From Allomyces macrogynus ATCC 38327 (Eukaryota; Blastocladiomycota; Blastocladiomycetes; Blastocladiales; Blastocladiaceae), in the NCBI GenBank assembly GCA_000151295.1, contig GG745339.1:613950-677949 (forward strand): a DNA stretch of 64,000 nucleotides, written 5' to 3'. The notes under the pieces were generated by a model that searched no databases, had not been told where the DNA came from, and saw nothing but the letters and a program-made list of their open reading frames with translations. The translations under genes and the position numbers were made by a program. How positions within the stretch are numbered: position 1 is the first letter of the stretch; every line of letters begins with the position of its first letter. Positions 1 to 11,359 of this stretch are shown here, one piece after another.

Positions 1-326
1 GGTGCGATCGGCCGCGCTTCGCACCAGCTCGGCGCCGACGAGAGCGACGCGTAGCCTCCGCCGACTCTCCGGACGACCCACGCCAGCGCACGGACGCTGC
101 TGGCACGACCTTGTTGCCCAGCCCGGCCCGCGCGCGCGCCCCGCCGGCCACGCCCTGCACGCCGCCCCGCCCCCGTCCCACAGCCGCGCGCCGTCGACTC
201 ACTGACGCACCCCACCTCGCTCACGTACGCAGCCGTTCCCGCTCTCCCGAGCCTCCACCGCGACTCGCGACCGCGGCGGCGCTGCCCCCCTCGCTTTCCC
301 GCCCCGCCAACTTGGTGCAGTCGCTC
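1..326. other. Upstream region of UFD4
   Basis: This GC-rich stretch precedes the first plausible start codon of the UFD4-like gene. Open frames run through it, but they begin at TTG or GTG codons, are rich in Pro, Arg and Ser, and look like chance frames in high-GC DNA. It most likely holds the promoter and 5' leader. A further upstream exon beyond the window edge cannot be excluded. Confidence 0.4.
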
Positions 327-3300
327 ATGCCGCCCTCCACCAGACGCTCGCGCCGCGCGCGCCCCGCCGCACCGCCCGCGCCCGTGCCCAACGTGCCCGC
401 CGACGAGTCGGACCTGTCGGACCTCTCGGTCTCGTCCCTCTCCGAGTCGGACCTGTCGGACCTCGACGAGGACGGCCCACCCTCGCCCACGCCGCCGCTG
501 CCCGCTGCGACCTCGCCGCGCCGCCCGCTCCGCACCCCGGCGCGCCGCCCACCGTTGCAGTCGGTTCCGCCACCAGCACCGTCTACACCAACTTCCAGCA
601 GTAATAAGCGCACTCACGCGCGCCGTGCCCCATCGCCGCCGTCCGTACCGGCACCGCCGCCCAAGGTACGCTGATCGAGGAGCTGATGACGATGGGGATG
701 AATGGCCGTGTTTGCGAAAGGATGTGGTGCTGACGTTCGCGCCCATGCCGTGCCATCAACGCAATCGCGCCATGTTGTTCTGGATTTTAGCGTGCCCGCC
801 GCCAACCTCCTCCTGCGACCGCACCTTCTCCACCACCCGCTCGTCGTCGCCGCGCTACACCTGCTGCAACCGACGGCACCACGCCGCTGCGCCGTTCGAC
901 GCGTCTTCGCCGCCTGGCGCCGCGCACCATGGCCGATCCCGATCCCGCCACGCCTGCACCGCCGCCACCTGCGGCACCACAGCGCGAAACCGTGATTTCC
1001 GACGACGACAGCGACCACGACGTGCTCATGGCCGAAGCCGCGCCCGCGCCCGCTGACAGCGGCGGTGACGCTGCACCCGCGGCTGCTGCGGCGAATGACG
1101 CAGCCGGTCGGGACGCAGATGCCGACGACGAAGGCGCCAACGATCAGTCCGGTGTCGACGACTCGTCGGATCACGACGAAGACGAGAATGACGACGAGGA
1201 CGAGGACAACGACGATGATGACGAACCGGCCTCTCCTTCCTCGTCGCAACCGCCCGCCGGTAACGGCAACCCGGCGGGCGTCTCGAACCGGCTGATGGGA
1301 CTCTTTGCTGGCTCGTCCATGTCGGGCGTGCGCGCGCTCGCCAAGCAGTTCCAATCGGTCGCCACGCAACTCGCCGCGCCCGACCCATCCGAGCTGCTCA
1401 TGGCGCTGCAAGTCCTCTCGGAACTGCTCCTCATGAACCAGGAGGAAACGCTCACCGCCGTCGCCATGGTCACGATGCCCGAGTACGCTTCGTCCGACAA
1501 TGAAACCGATGGCGACGGCGCACCCACCCCGGCCGCGCAACGCACCCGCCCGCGGCACGTGCTCGACTCGATCGCGCGCCGTCTCGTCGCCCTCGTCGCC
1601 CCGCCACCGGACGACGACGCGGCGCAATTCGCGCACGCCCTGCTCGGGTCCGAGGCCGCGCTCATGTCCGTCCGGTGCATCAACGCGTTGCTCGACGCGG
1701 CCGGGTCGCCCACAGCGGGCCACGCGAATGCGTCGCTCGCGGCCACGGTCCTCGGCCGCGCCGGCGCGATCCCGGCCCTCGTTGGTGCATTGCGCAACTT
1801 GGAGTACATTGATGTCGCCGAGGCCGCCATCGGCGCGCTGCATAAGCTCGTCGCCGGCGTAGCGCAGAGCGGGCCCGCGACCGTGCGCGGGTTCGGCGCG
1901 CGCGGGAGTAGTGATGCGGGCGGGAGTAGTGATGACGAGGAGGGGGGCGCCGTGAGTATTGTCGCGGCCATGGCCGACGCCGAGGCGATGCCGGCGCTCT
2001 TCGAGTACTTGGATTTTTACCCGATGCCCACGCAGCGGCTCGCTGCACAGATCGTTTCTGCGTGCGCCGCGCACCCGCGTGGAGCGGTGCAGGTGATTCG
2101 GCGGGGAGTGCCAGAGGGCGCGCTGTTGCGGAATATGCTGGAGCGGTTCTTGGATGGGGATGACGCGACGTTGAGCGAGGCTGCGGTGCAAACGTGGGGG
2201 CACGTCGCTGCCCTCGTTCCGCCGAAGGAGTTGGTCGCGTTTATGGTGGAAAAGGATGGGACGGCCGCGGATGAGTTACAGATGTTGGCTGGGCACGTGC
2301 GCCGGACGGGAATCGCCGCGGCGTTGCGCAACGCGTGCGTGCGGACTGCTACTGTTGCTGCCGCCGCGCCCGCCGAGAACGGTGCTGCGTCGGGAACCGA
2401 CGAGGCCAAGGACGACGCGCAACCCGATGAGGAAAAGGCCAAGGACAACACCCCCGCGCCTACCGTCTCCCCGATTGCCGAAGCCCTCGTCCAAGCCGGC
2501 GTCGTCGATACCCTGCTCAACGCCGCGGGCGACGGCACTCTCTCCCCGACCCACGTGCGTCTGCTTACGCTCCTCGTCGACGCCGAAGTCGCATCGGGCG
2601 CTGCACGGCTGCAGGGTTCCTCGACGTCGCGCGCGCGCCACGTGCTCGACTGCCTGCTCAACCTGCCGGCCGCGCCCACCACCACCGCGGGTCGCGACGA
2701 AGTCGTCGCCCTGATCGTGCACGTCCTCGAAAGGACCGCGCGGTCTGAGGCCGGCGCCAAGGAACTGGTTGATGACCGACTGATCCGGTTCGCGATCCAC
2801 CAGCTCGCGGACGGCCGGATCGCCGCGTGGCATGCGCTGCCGCGGCTGCTCGTGGAGGCGGATGCGGAAAGGTGTCGGCGGCATGGGCTCGTCGAGGTCA
2901 AGCGCGCTGAACCCGCGGCGCCCACTGATGAACTGGCACCGCAAGCAGCAGACGGCGAGACCGCACCCGCATCTCCGACCCCGTCGGGCCCAACCCTCGC
3001 CGGCACGCGGCGCGCCGTCGACTTCTCCACTCCCGTGACCGTGTCCTCCTCGACCTCCATCACCGACATGACCGCGTGGGAGCTCATGCACTCGCGGTAC
3101 TTCACCGACCACGACGGTGCCAAGACTCTCGTCGACGAAATTTGCGCTCTCCCCACTGACCGGCAAGACCCGGTTCTCGCACACATCGAGACCCTGATCC
3201 ACGACCTCGTCGAGCGGCACCTCCCGCAGCTCTCGCACGTGCTTACCAACCAGCTCGGGCCGCAGGGCCGCGTTGCGCGCTCGGGTGCTACCGGTGCGGC

Positions 3301-5731
3301 GGGACAGAGCTCGTCGCCGGCGGATATTCTCGTGTCGGTGATCCGGCTGCACATTCGCACGATCAAGGCCGGAGGTGGAGACGAAGTCAAGGTCAAGCGG
3401 GAGCCGCAGGACGATGCGCCCGCGGCGACGCCGGCGTCGCCGACCCCAGCACCCGCGAATTCCGGCACGCAGGATCCGGAGCCGCCGGCCACGCCTACGC
3501 GCGCGGCGGTAGCGAGTTCGCCGGAAGCCGCTCCGGGGTCCACGCCCGTGCGCGATTTCTCGACCCCGACCACGCCAAGGGCCGTGAATGCGGTGCCGAG
3601 CGGTGCGGCTGATGACGCGGATGTGGATATGGCCGACGCGCCGCCCGCGGACGCGCCCGCGGCGGAGGCCCCAGCTGAGGCGGCGGCAGCGGGTGCCGAG
3701 GACGAAGGCAGTGACGAGCCTGACGTGGAAGATGATGACGGGGGTGCCGGTGACGAGGACGAAGCCATGGACGAGGACAATGCCAATGACAACGACGGCG
3801 AAGCGGACCTCGCGGCCGACCGCAGCGTGTCTGACATGCACGTGGCGATGCAGGCCGTGGCCCCGATCCACGCGCTCTTGCGGTACCTGAAGGTGAAACC
3901 CGAGGACGTGGTCGTCACGCTGCACGGGCACGCACTCGACCCGCAGACGAGCGTGTTTCGCGCCGTGTACCAGTACTTGCAGCGGCAGACGGCCGAGACG
4001 GCCGCCGAATCGGGGAGTAGCCCGCAGCAGGTCTCGGTCGCGTCCGTGTTCCAGACCCTGTTCCACATTGAAGTCGTGCCGCGGTCCGAGTGGACGGGCG
4101 AGCTCGACACTGCCAAGACCGACGCCGTGTCCCCTCCACTGCCGGAAACGCTCGTGCGCATTCTCGACTGGGCCGCGGCACTGCACGACGCGTTCCCGAC
4201 CGCCGTGCGGCGTCCCAGTGTCGCGCTCGCGCGGCACGTGCACGTGCAGCTCGCGCAAGTCCTGCTCGCGGCCACGCGGACGCAACCCGCGTGGCTCGAC
4301 GCGCTCCTCATGCGCAGTCGCGCGCGCTGGCTCCTGCCATTCACGCTGCGCCGCGCTTACTTTGAGTCGCAGTGTCTCGGGTACGCGCGGTGCGTCACGC
4401 GCGCCGTGCCCGCGGCCACCGCCAGTGGGACTCCCGGCGGCGCACAGGGCGGGAATGGTACGGCGACGGCCGCGGCGGCCGCGAATTTGGGCCGGATTCA
4501 GCGGCAGAAGGTACGCATCAGTCGGGACCGGATTTTGGGTGCCGCGGTGAAGGTCATGGAGTTGTTTGCACCCGAGTACTCGATGTTGGAGATCGAGTAC
4601 CAGAACGAGGTTGGCACTGGGCTCGGGCCCACGCTCGAGTTTTATGCGCTCGTGGTTGCGGAACTCGCCAAGTGTGCGGATCTCTGGCAGGCGGGGGCTG
4701 CACCGTACTTGATGCCGCGTGCGGGAGTGGTCACCAAGGCGGATGTCGAGGCCGTGCAGACGGCGGTCGCAGACGCGGCCAAGACAACGTCGCCGCTCGA
4801 GCACCGTACGGCGGTGTTGGAAGCGATTGGCAAGTGCGGTGCACGGAGACCCGCCGCGCAGTACTTGCGCATGCTTGGGCAGCTAATGGCCAAGGCCCTT
4901 CTCGACGACCGGCTCGTCGACTTGCCGCTGCACCCACAGTTCCTCGAAATGGTGCTTTCCTCCGCCTCCTCCGAGGCCGAGGCAACCGACGCGACCCTCG
5001 ACGACGTGCGCGCGATCGACCCGACGCTCGCCAAGTCGCTCGCGGCGATGCTGCACATGGCCGACGCCGAGACCGACCCCAACTCGCCGACGCTCGCGAT
5101 CGACGCGCTCACCGTGCAATTCGAGTTCCTCGGCACCGCACTCGTCCCCGGCGGATCCGACCGCGCCGTGCGCACGCCGACGGACGTGCGCGAGTATGTG
5201 CGGCTCGTGTGCAACCACGTCGCGGGCCACGCGACCCACGCGCCCGCCGCGACCCTCGTGCGCGACGGATTCGCGTCGGTCCTGCCCGTCACCTCCGTCT
5301 CCGCTTTGTTCGGCACCGACGAAATCGTGGCCCTCGTCTCGTCGTCACGCGCGGGCGATAATGACGAGCACTGGACCCCCGCGGCGATTACCGCGGGCAT
5401 GCGCGCGGATCATGGGTACCATGCGTCCTCACGCGTCGTGCAGGATTTGGTCTTGGAAATGTCGGCCATGGATGCCGCGAGGCGGCGCGCGTTCGTGCAG
5501 TGGCTCACGGGCGCGCCGCGACTCCCGCTGGGCGGGTGGACGGCTCTGAAGCCGCCGTTTACGGTGGTTGAACGCACTGTGCCGGTAGGCGAGGTAAGCG
5601 ACGCATATTTGCCGTCGGTCATGACGTGCGCGAATTATTTGAAGCTGCCGAGTTATTCGTCCAGAGAGGTGTTGAGTGTGCGTCTAAAGGTTGCAGTCGA
5701 GGAGGGGCAGGGGAGTTTTCATTTGTCGTGA
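327..5731 (+). CDS. UFD4: UFD4/TRIP12-type HECT E3 ubiquitin ligase
   Basis: Exons 327-665 and 791-5731 give 1759 residues. This family polyubiquitinates ubiquitin-fusion and N-degron substrates. An acidic and Ser-rich N-terminus is followed by an armadillo-like region whose opening (ELLLMNQEETL) resembles TRIP12 (QLLVMGNEETL). The HECT domain starts near nt 4516 (RISRDRILGAA, EIEYQNEVGTGLGPTLEFY). The catalytic cysteine lies in SVMTCANYLKLPSYS, codon 5627-5629, residue 1726, and the chain ends in GSFHLS as UFD4 proteins do. The intron 666-790 (donor GTACGC, branch GCTGAC, acceptor TTTTAG) keeps frame and adds Arg/Ser-rich sequence including LRRSTR, like the TRIP12 N-terminus. ATG 929 has a better Kozak context (CACCATGG) and is the conservative alternative, giving 1600 residues. 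Identity is very secure; the first exon is about 0.6 likely. Confidence 0.93.
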
Positions 5732-6463
5732 GCGGATGTGGGCCGTGCAGTGGTTTGGTTGTGGATTTGGAATAAAAAGAATGCAGTTTTTCCACTGGAC
5801 GGGATTGGTATCCTCGCTCGCCATCTGCTTGTCTTTGCGTCCGCGCCGGTGGGCTCTCCAACAGAGCATGAGGAAGATGGCCCGACCCAGCCGAGTCCCC
5901 TTGATGTGAAGGCGGGATTGGATTCATGGGTCGTGGGGGATGCACACCGTCGAATGCGAACTGGGAGAGCAACGGTTCCTTCCCTGCCGGTCACTCTCCT
6001 CGTGTCGCTGAGCAGAGAAATCCCTTCAGGAGAATCGACTAAGCGGGGACAGTCTTCTTCACCCTGTCAGTGACAGTCGGATCGAAGGTATCGCGACCAA
6101 TCAGGCTAGCCGCAGCGGCAAAGAGCAAGAGTTTGAGACCGAGCGACCTGCTTCACTGTCCGTGCAGAACGGCTGGGTGGGGGTGATGCGAGTGGCGACC
6201 TTTCTACGGTGTCGACCAGTCGGTGCGGGAAGGGTCGGCCTGACAACAGCGACAGCGTCATCAGCAAAAGCCACGACAACAGCCAAGATCATCAAGCAGG
6301 CAAATCGCGTCCATGTTCGAGTAATTCGCGCGGATCGAGAGAGCGAAAAAAAAAAAAAAAAAAAAAGACGGGGAATAAAAATACAAGGTCGGCACGACCG
6401 ACCGGACGCCATTCGAGTCCACCACAAGCGAGCACACCAGGTGCCGTGTGCTCGTCGTCATCA
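5732..6463. other. Convergent intergenic region
   Basis: This is the 3' space between the convergent UFD4 and ankyrin genes. It contains an A21 tract and AATAAA-like stretches suitable for 3' end formation (GGAATAAAAAG near 5770, GGAATAAAAATAC near 6372). No open frame here has recognisable protein character. Confidence 0.5.
6346..6366. repeat. A21 homopolymer
   Basis: A run of 21 adenines on the plus strand, downstream of both convergent genes. It may be part of the terminator region of either gene or a relic of a retroposed poly(A) tail. I see no retroposed gene beside it. Confidence 0.95.
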
Positions 6464-7308
6464 TCAATCGTCAGCAACGTCGTCTTCGTCGAGCGCCACA
6501 TCGGAGCGACCAACGGCGAGCTGCTGCCGCAAGAGGGCGCGGATCGTGGGCGACGGCGTAATGTCCTCGGGCCGCTCGCGTTCGCCATTGATGATTTTCG
6601 GGTTGGCGCCCGCGGCAAGGAGCAGCCTGACTGGAGAGAATCCGTCAATTGTCTGAAGAGGTAGCATGAATCGACGCTTGTCAGCAGTGCATGCGTACCG
6701 CACTCAATCGCGGCCTCCTCGTCCTGAACGCGCGGGTTGGCAGCGAGATGCAGCGGCGTGTTGCGGTCGCCAGGCGTGGACGCGTGCAGGTCTGGCTCTT
6801 CCGGACCAAGAGAGAGGAGAAGGTCGAGAATGGCCGGGTTGGCGTACTCGGCTCTACGTTGAGATGAAATCACAACGTGCGTGAGCAAGCCTCGGTCCAG
6901 CGAGATTGTGCCGCCTGAAAGCCAGTCACGTACGCGAGGTGGAGCAGGGTGGATCCACTGCCGTCGCGTTCCTTGAGTAGGTCAGAGGGCGATCCTTCGT
7001 AGTCGGCAATCGCGGCTTGGAAGACGTCGAGGTTGCCCGTGCGCGCAACGCGTGCCATGCGCTCGACTAATGGACGGAGTCGCAGGGGCCGCATGCGGTC
7101 AGCAACCTTGAATCAGTCGGGTGGACTGGATTGGCACCGGCAATCGCGACGGGAATGTCCCGAGCGTGGATCGAGACCGACATGCGGCAGGATTGCAGGG
7201 GGATGACATACTGGGCGTGGCACCGGCGAGGACCTCGTCACTGGCGTTGCGCGACTTGGCGGGCAGGCTGTTGGACGAGTGCCGCAGGTTGGGGTTGCTG
7301 TAGTTCAT
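6464..7308 (-). CDS. Small ankyrin-repeat protein
   Basis: Four exons on the minus strand (7308-7212, 7066-6934, 6853-6699, 6630-6464) give 183 residues. Introns are 145, 80 and 68 nt with donors GTATGT, GTACGT and GTACGC, and all joins keep frame. After a Ser/Asn-rich N-terminus come ankyrin units: ARTGNLDVFQ, GSTLLHLAAEYANPAILDLL, DRNTPLHLAAN and ECVRLLLAAGANPKI. The tail is acidic (DEDDVADD). Size, repeat number and acidic tail recall yeast Yar1, the chaperone of ribosomal protein Rps3, but ankyrin similarity alone cannot establish that. The exon-3 acceptor was chosen because the nearer AG at 6654-6655 would give an immediate stop. It is divergently paired with the GRDP-like gene across 418 bp. 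Confidence 0.8.
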
Positions 7309-7726
7309 CTTGTCGAGCTTGACGCGCGTGCTTTGATGGCTCGTCCACGACGGGGGTGCAGGCGGATGGCGGTGCGGTGCAGGCCGAAGCGGGGTGGAGC
7401 ACTTGAAGCGTGTGCGGGTGTGCGGGGTGGAGGTTGTGGAGACGTTGGACGCGTCCAGGGCAGGTCCCTGCCCACTGGCCTGCCAGAGACATCGCGTGGC
7501 ACAGCTCGCGGCATCAGCCTGTTCGCTTGCCTGGTGACGCTGGGTTTCGCCCGGGTTTCGCTGAAATACGCAAGGACCCATCGCCGCCACAGCGCCCTGC
7601 AGCAACCCCGACAGGAGCGACTCGGAGCGACAGGACCGTCGGCCACGACGACAGCGACGCCGACGACAACGACCATTCTCGCTCTGCTGCAAGCGCGCCC
7701 GACTTGCTGCAACCTCGGCCGCCGCC
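7309..7726. other. Divergent promoter region, ankyrin/GRDP-like
   Basis: This 418-bp space separates two head-to-head start codons and must hold both promoters. I see no clear TATA box. It is GC-rich, and the open frames crossing it are shadows of neighbouring coding sequence. Confidence 0.5.
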
Positions 7727-10639
7727 ATGTCCGACGACGACGCGCCGCCACCGAGCTCGCCCGCGCCTGAACCCGCTCCGACGACCACCACCACCAACGA
7801 TGCCGACGCCACACTCGGCGCGACCATAGCGAGCAACGACGACGATGCGCCCGTTTTGCACCGTGCCGAGTCGTCGCCGCTGCCCTCGCAGCACTACTAC
7901 AACCGCAATGTGCGCGACGAGCAGCTGGCCCTCGACGCGGCACGCGCGCGCCCGACAAGCTCGCTGCCCGCTTGGGCGCGCCTCGGCCGTCGCAACAACA
8001 CGGCGCCCATGCCCGGTGCGGGCGGACACCGCGCGTCGGCCGCAACCCTGTCCGAGTCGGACCTGACCTCGGCTATCCCGGACCGCGACTGGCTCGCGGC
8101 CGCATTACCAGACCCGATCCCCGCAGCCCCTACCGACCCGGCCGCTGCGGGTGCACCCGTCGTCGCCCTGACCGTCGACCGCGTCGTGACGGCCAGCGCG
8201 CTCGAGGACCACCTGCTCGTCCTGCACCAACTGCTGCACCGCACAAGGCACCCGGACCCGCGCACCGACGCGCTTTACCTTGTCCGTGCCGAGAACCGCT
8301 ACGTGAAATGGCTGTTCATGGCCGAGAGGCTGCGCGCTGCCGGCGACGAATCGCTGCTCGTGTCCGGCCGTCTGCTGCCGCCCATTGACGTTGCCACCAT
8401 GTGGCTCGCGCATCTCACGGCGGTGCGCCACGATACCGAGGACATTGCGCGTCTCTTTGACGACGCGCTGCTGCACGTGCCGCCGCCGCTCAGCAAGCTG
8501 CGCGACCGGCTCGAACTGCACGCACACGACTACGAGGACCGCGCATCCTCGGCCATGTGGGAGACGTTTACAGGCGAGGCCTACACGTTGAGGTTCGACG
8601 ACGAGTCGCCTTTTTACTTGTCGTGCCCGACGTGCACGGCGTCGGTGCGCGTCGAGTGCCACGATTACGTCTTGCTCAAGACCGACCCGTCTTTTCGCGG
8701 AATCATCTGCGACGGCGGAGCTGCCGCGGCCGCTGAAGCTGGTACTTCGAATGCCGCTCCACCCGTGATCGTGCCTGGTGGGTGCGGCACCGTGCTTACG
8801 TCCGGGTTCCTAAGTGCCGTGCGGTTCGTCAACGACTTCAAGGGTTCGTTGCGCGAAGAGAACGTGTTTCTTGCCGGCACGCTGCTCAACCCGGTCTCGG
8901 GCAAACCCAACCACTACCTGTCCAAACAGATTGTGCAGTACCTCGCGCAGGCGCCATCGGTCGCGGAACTCTACTCGGCTGTGCTCGTCCCGCTCCCATC
9001 GCCGCCACCATCCCCCTCGGTCGACGCAACCGCGGCACCAGGACCCGCGTCGTCGGTGCAAGCCGTGCTCGACGGTAGTACTGTCTCTACGACCTCAGGC
9101 GGGTCCGCATCCGCAACCGACCCAGCGGCTGGCGGCACCGCTCCCTCGTCCCGGCGCGCGTCTATGGCGGCCTCGGGCCCGGCATCCTCGTCCTTGGCCG
9201 CCCGCCGCGCATCATGGGCGACCGCCACCCCCGTGACAGCGCCACCGCCACAGAACCTCGATCCGTGGCGCGACATTAGCAACGTCCTATTCCGGCTCGA
9301 AGTGGATCTCTATGCGCTCGAAATCGAGGACCACCGACTCATTTCGTACCATATCCGCGCGGCGATCGAACGCATGGAACGGTGCTACCGGGACCTCGTC
9401 ACACCGCTGTCGCTCGACTTGGTCGAGCGCGTGCGCGGGTACTGGCGCGTCCACTCGGGGCTGTTGGTCGCGTGGACCGTGCACGCGGCCGCGACTCTGC
9501 CGCCCGCTCTTCCGCGCGACGAAGATGAGGAGGATGACGAAGCCACAGTTCTCGCGCGAGACGTCCTCAGTGCCGACGAGGCCGACGACGGCGACGAAGT
9601 CGCGCCGCGCACGCTCGGCCGACGCACGCGTGGCCGCGGACGGTCGCGCGTCCTCACCGCACCAACGATCGACGTCGCGCAAGCCATCCTCGACGTTCTC
9701 CCGCAGGGCATGGTCGCGATCCGGCCCGCCAAGAACGGCGGGTACGTGCTCACGTTCGATACGCCACCGCCCGTGCACGTGGCGGCCGATACGCCCACGA
9801 TGCCCACGGCGTTCCCGACACAAGATGCACCAGCGACAAATGCCGACGCCCCGCCGCCCGTGCCGCTCATGATGCCTCCGCGCGCACCGCCCGCGCATAG
9901 GGGAGCGACAGCGGTCGCGTATAAGCTGGTACCCGCCGCGCGCGCGGCAGCGGCGGTCGCGAGTGCCGGTGCGGCGAGCTCGAGACGCAGTCGGAGTGTG
10001 CCCGCTCTGCGCCGCGCTCTGTCATCGGCGTCGACGCTGGACGTGATCCCGGAATTGCCGCTGCGCGGCATGGATGCGAGCGATGCACCGCTTGCGTCGC
10101 CGACAACCGCCGACGCGCCAGTCGACGAAGATACCGCCGCGGCCGCCGAAGATCCCAGCAACGACGACGAGGCCTACGTGCACCCTCCCCCCGGCGACCC
10201 CTGGGACACGGGGCGGCCCGGGATCGATTCGGCGATCGCCTCGTCCCCGATCCTGCACCGCGCGCTGAGCTCGCCGAGTCTGCTCGCGCAGTGCACGATT
10301 CGATACCACAAGATGCTCCTGTTGCAGCAACGGCACGCGGGCCTGTACGCGTCACGGCTCGCGCTGGCCGCGGACATGACGCTGTGTCACTGGACACATC
10401 TGTTGCACCCGCCGCGGTATATTCGGTTCTGTGGGGCGCATTATGGCCGGCTGATTACGTACGAGTTTGCGTCGGCGCAGGCGATGCATGCGGCGCTGGT
10501 GAATACGGCACGACGGTGGGAGCGGCGGTACCGCGAGCCGTTGGATGCGGGGGTCGTCCCGAAATTGTCGTTGGCGGATAAGTTGGCGGCGTTGGTGGAT
10601 CGCGTCGTGGGGAAGTTGGTGTCGACGGGGCCGATTTGA
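7727..10639 (+). CDS. GRDP-like (DUF1399) protein
   Basis: A single exon of 970 residues starting at ATG 7727 (GCCGCCATG). Residues around 190-260 carry the GRDP/DUF1399 signature: a conserved PP-D-A-MW pattern (LLPPIDVATMWLAHL) followed by a region matching the HxxxP and Tyr/Asp positions of the family. A second related unit lies near the C-terminus (HWTHLLHPPRYIRFC). Plant GRDP1 members are linked to stress responses; fungal members have no settled biochemical role. Low-complexity Pro/Ala/Ser stretches separate the two units, and the last 80 residues are basic and compact. Cysteine pairs (SCPTCTASVRVEC, then CDGG) near residues 300-330 could bind a metal. Family assignment is from motif recognition only. 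Confidence 0.7.
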   Translation: MSDDDAPPPSSPAPEPAPTTTTTNDADATLGATIASNDDDAPVLHRAESSPLPSQHYYNRNVRDEQLALDAARARPTSSLPAWARLGRRNNTAPMPGAGGHRASAATLSESDLTSAIPDRDWLAAALPDPIPAAPTDPAAAGAPVVALTVDRVVTASALEDHLLVLHQLLHRTRHPDPRTDALYLVRAENRYVKWLFMAERLRAAGDESLLVSGRLLPPIDVATMWLAHLTAVRHDTEDIARLFDDALLHVPPPLSKLRDRLELHAHDYEDRASSAMWETFTGEAYTLRFDDESPFYLSCPTCTASVRVECHDYVLLKTDPSFRGIICDGGAAAAAEAGTSNAAPPVIVPGGCGTVLTSGFLSAVRFVNDFKGSLREENVFLAGTLLNPVSGKPNHYLSKQIVQYLAQAPSVAELYSAVLVPLPSPPPSPSVDATAAPGPASSVQAVLDGSTVSTTSGGSASATDPAAGGTAPSSRRASMAASGPASSSLAARRASWATATPVTAPPPQNLDPWRDISNVLFRLEVDLYALEIEDHRLISYHIRAAIERMERCYRDLVTPLSLDLVERVRGYWRVHSGLLVAWTVHAAATLPPALPRDEDEEDDEATVLARDVLSADEADDGDEVAPRTLGRRTRGRGRSRVLTAPTIDVAQAILDVLPQGMVAIRPAKNGGYVLTFDTPPPVHVAADTPTMPTAFPTQDAPATNADAPPPVPLMMPPRAPPAHRGATAVAYKLVPAARAAAAVASAGAASSRRSRSVPALRRALSSASTLDVIPELPLRGMDASDAPLASPTTADAPVDEDTAAAAEDPSNDDEAYVHPPPGDPWDTGRPGIDSAIASSPILHRALSSPSLLAQCTIRYHKMLLLQQRHAGLYASRLALAADMTLCHWTHLLHPPRYIRFCGAHYGRLITYEFASAQAMHAALVNTARRWERRYREPLDAGVVPKLSLADKLAALVDRVVGKLVSTGPI

Positions 10640-11359
10640 GTGGAGAAGTAGTTTCGGAAGAAGGCATAGAATGTACGAAGTTTGGGAGCGTGCTGATGAG
10701 TACGTGTCGGGTCCCCCTCGCGACGTGTACGTGGGCTGCATTTTGCGTCTCCACGCTGCCTTGGTGTCGTCGTCCTTGTCGTCGCCATCGTCATTCCATT
10801 TGACGAGATAGCCACGACTACTAACATACGCGTTCCGTGGGGACACAAAAGAGTGAAATGACGCAAACAAACAGGGTGCAGCGAGCGTCTTCTCCGCTCC
10901 CGGTCGCACCACCGCACTCAGAACGGACACGCGAGGCAATCATTAATCCAGCAACGTCGGGAACCCCTCCAGACCAAGTTTAAAGAGCGTCAAGCAGACA
11001 CTCAACATAAATTTAGCAACCCCGACAATCTCAGTTCCAAGAGAGCATTTTCTCGAGACCTTGAGTCGACAATCATAAATCCAGCAAACGAGCCGATACA
11101 AGTGGACGCATTTGACAAATTTAGCAACTCGACCTGCAAAGGCGATCTCAGTTCCAAGAGAAAAATTTTCGACACGAAAAGATCAGTTGAAACACGGATT
11201 TGGATGGAGCAAGCCTTGCTCCAGCATCATCGATCGCAGTCATAAATCTAGCATTGAAAGATGCGTTGCGATGGCCTCTGTAAAAGGTGCACGGCAAAGT
11301 GCAGTCTCACTCATTATGCGCGAAAAATCGCTCGGAGAGCTGGGTTTAGATGTTTTCCA
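10640..11359. other. Non-coding region with degenerate repeats
   Basis: Downstream of the GRDP-like gene the base composition falls and coding character disappears. The interval holds the degenerate repeat array described separately. A plus-strand frame across 11112-11513 starts with a non-ATG codon and has no domain character. Confidence 0.5.
10942..11255. repeat. Degenerate short repeats, motif CATAAATYYAGCAA
   Basis: Variants of one 15-mer occur at 10942, 11006, 11074, 11114 and 11241: cattaatccagcaac, cataaatttagcaac, cataaatccagcaaa, gacaaatttagcaac and cataaatctagcatt. A second shared block, atctcagttccaagaga, occurs at 11027-11043 and again at about 11145-11161. Spacing is 64, 68, 40 and 127 nt. 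The pattern suggests an old tandem duplication now decaying, or a cluster of sites for one DNA-binding protein. Confidence 0.6.

Noticed and set aside
2017..4804. Long antisense open frames opposite the UFD4-like gene (775 and 842 codons)
   Set aside because: They mirror the high-GC coding strand, have no domain motifs and are full of Arg, His and Ser as expected of shadow frames.
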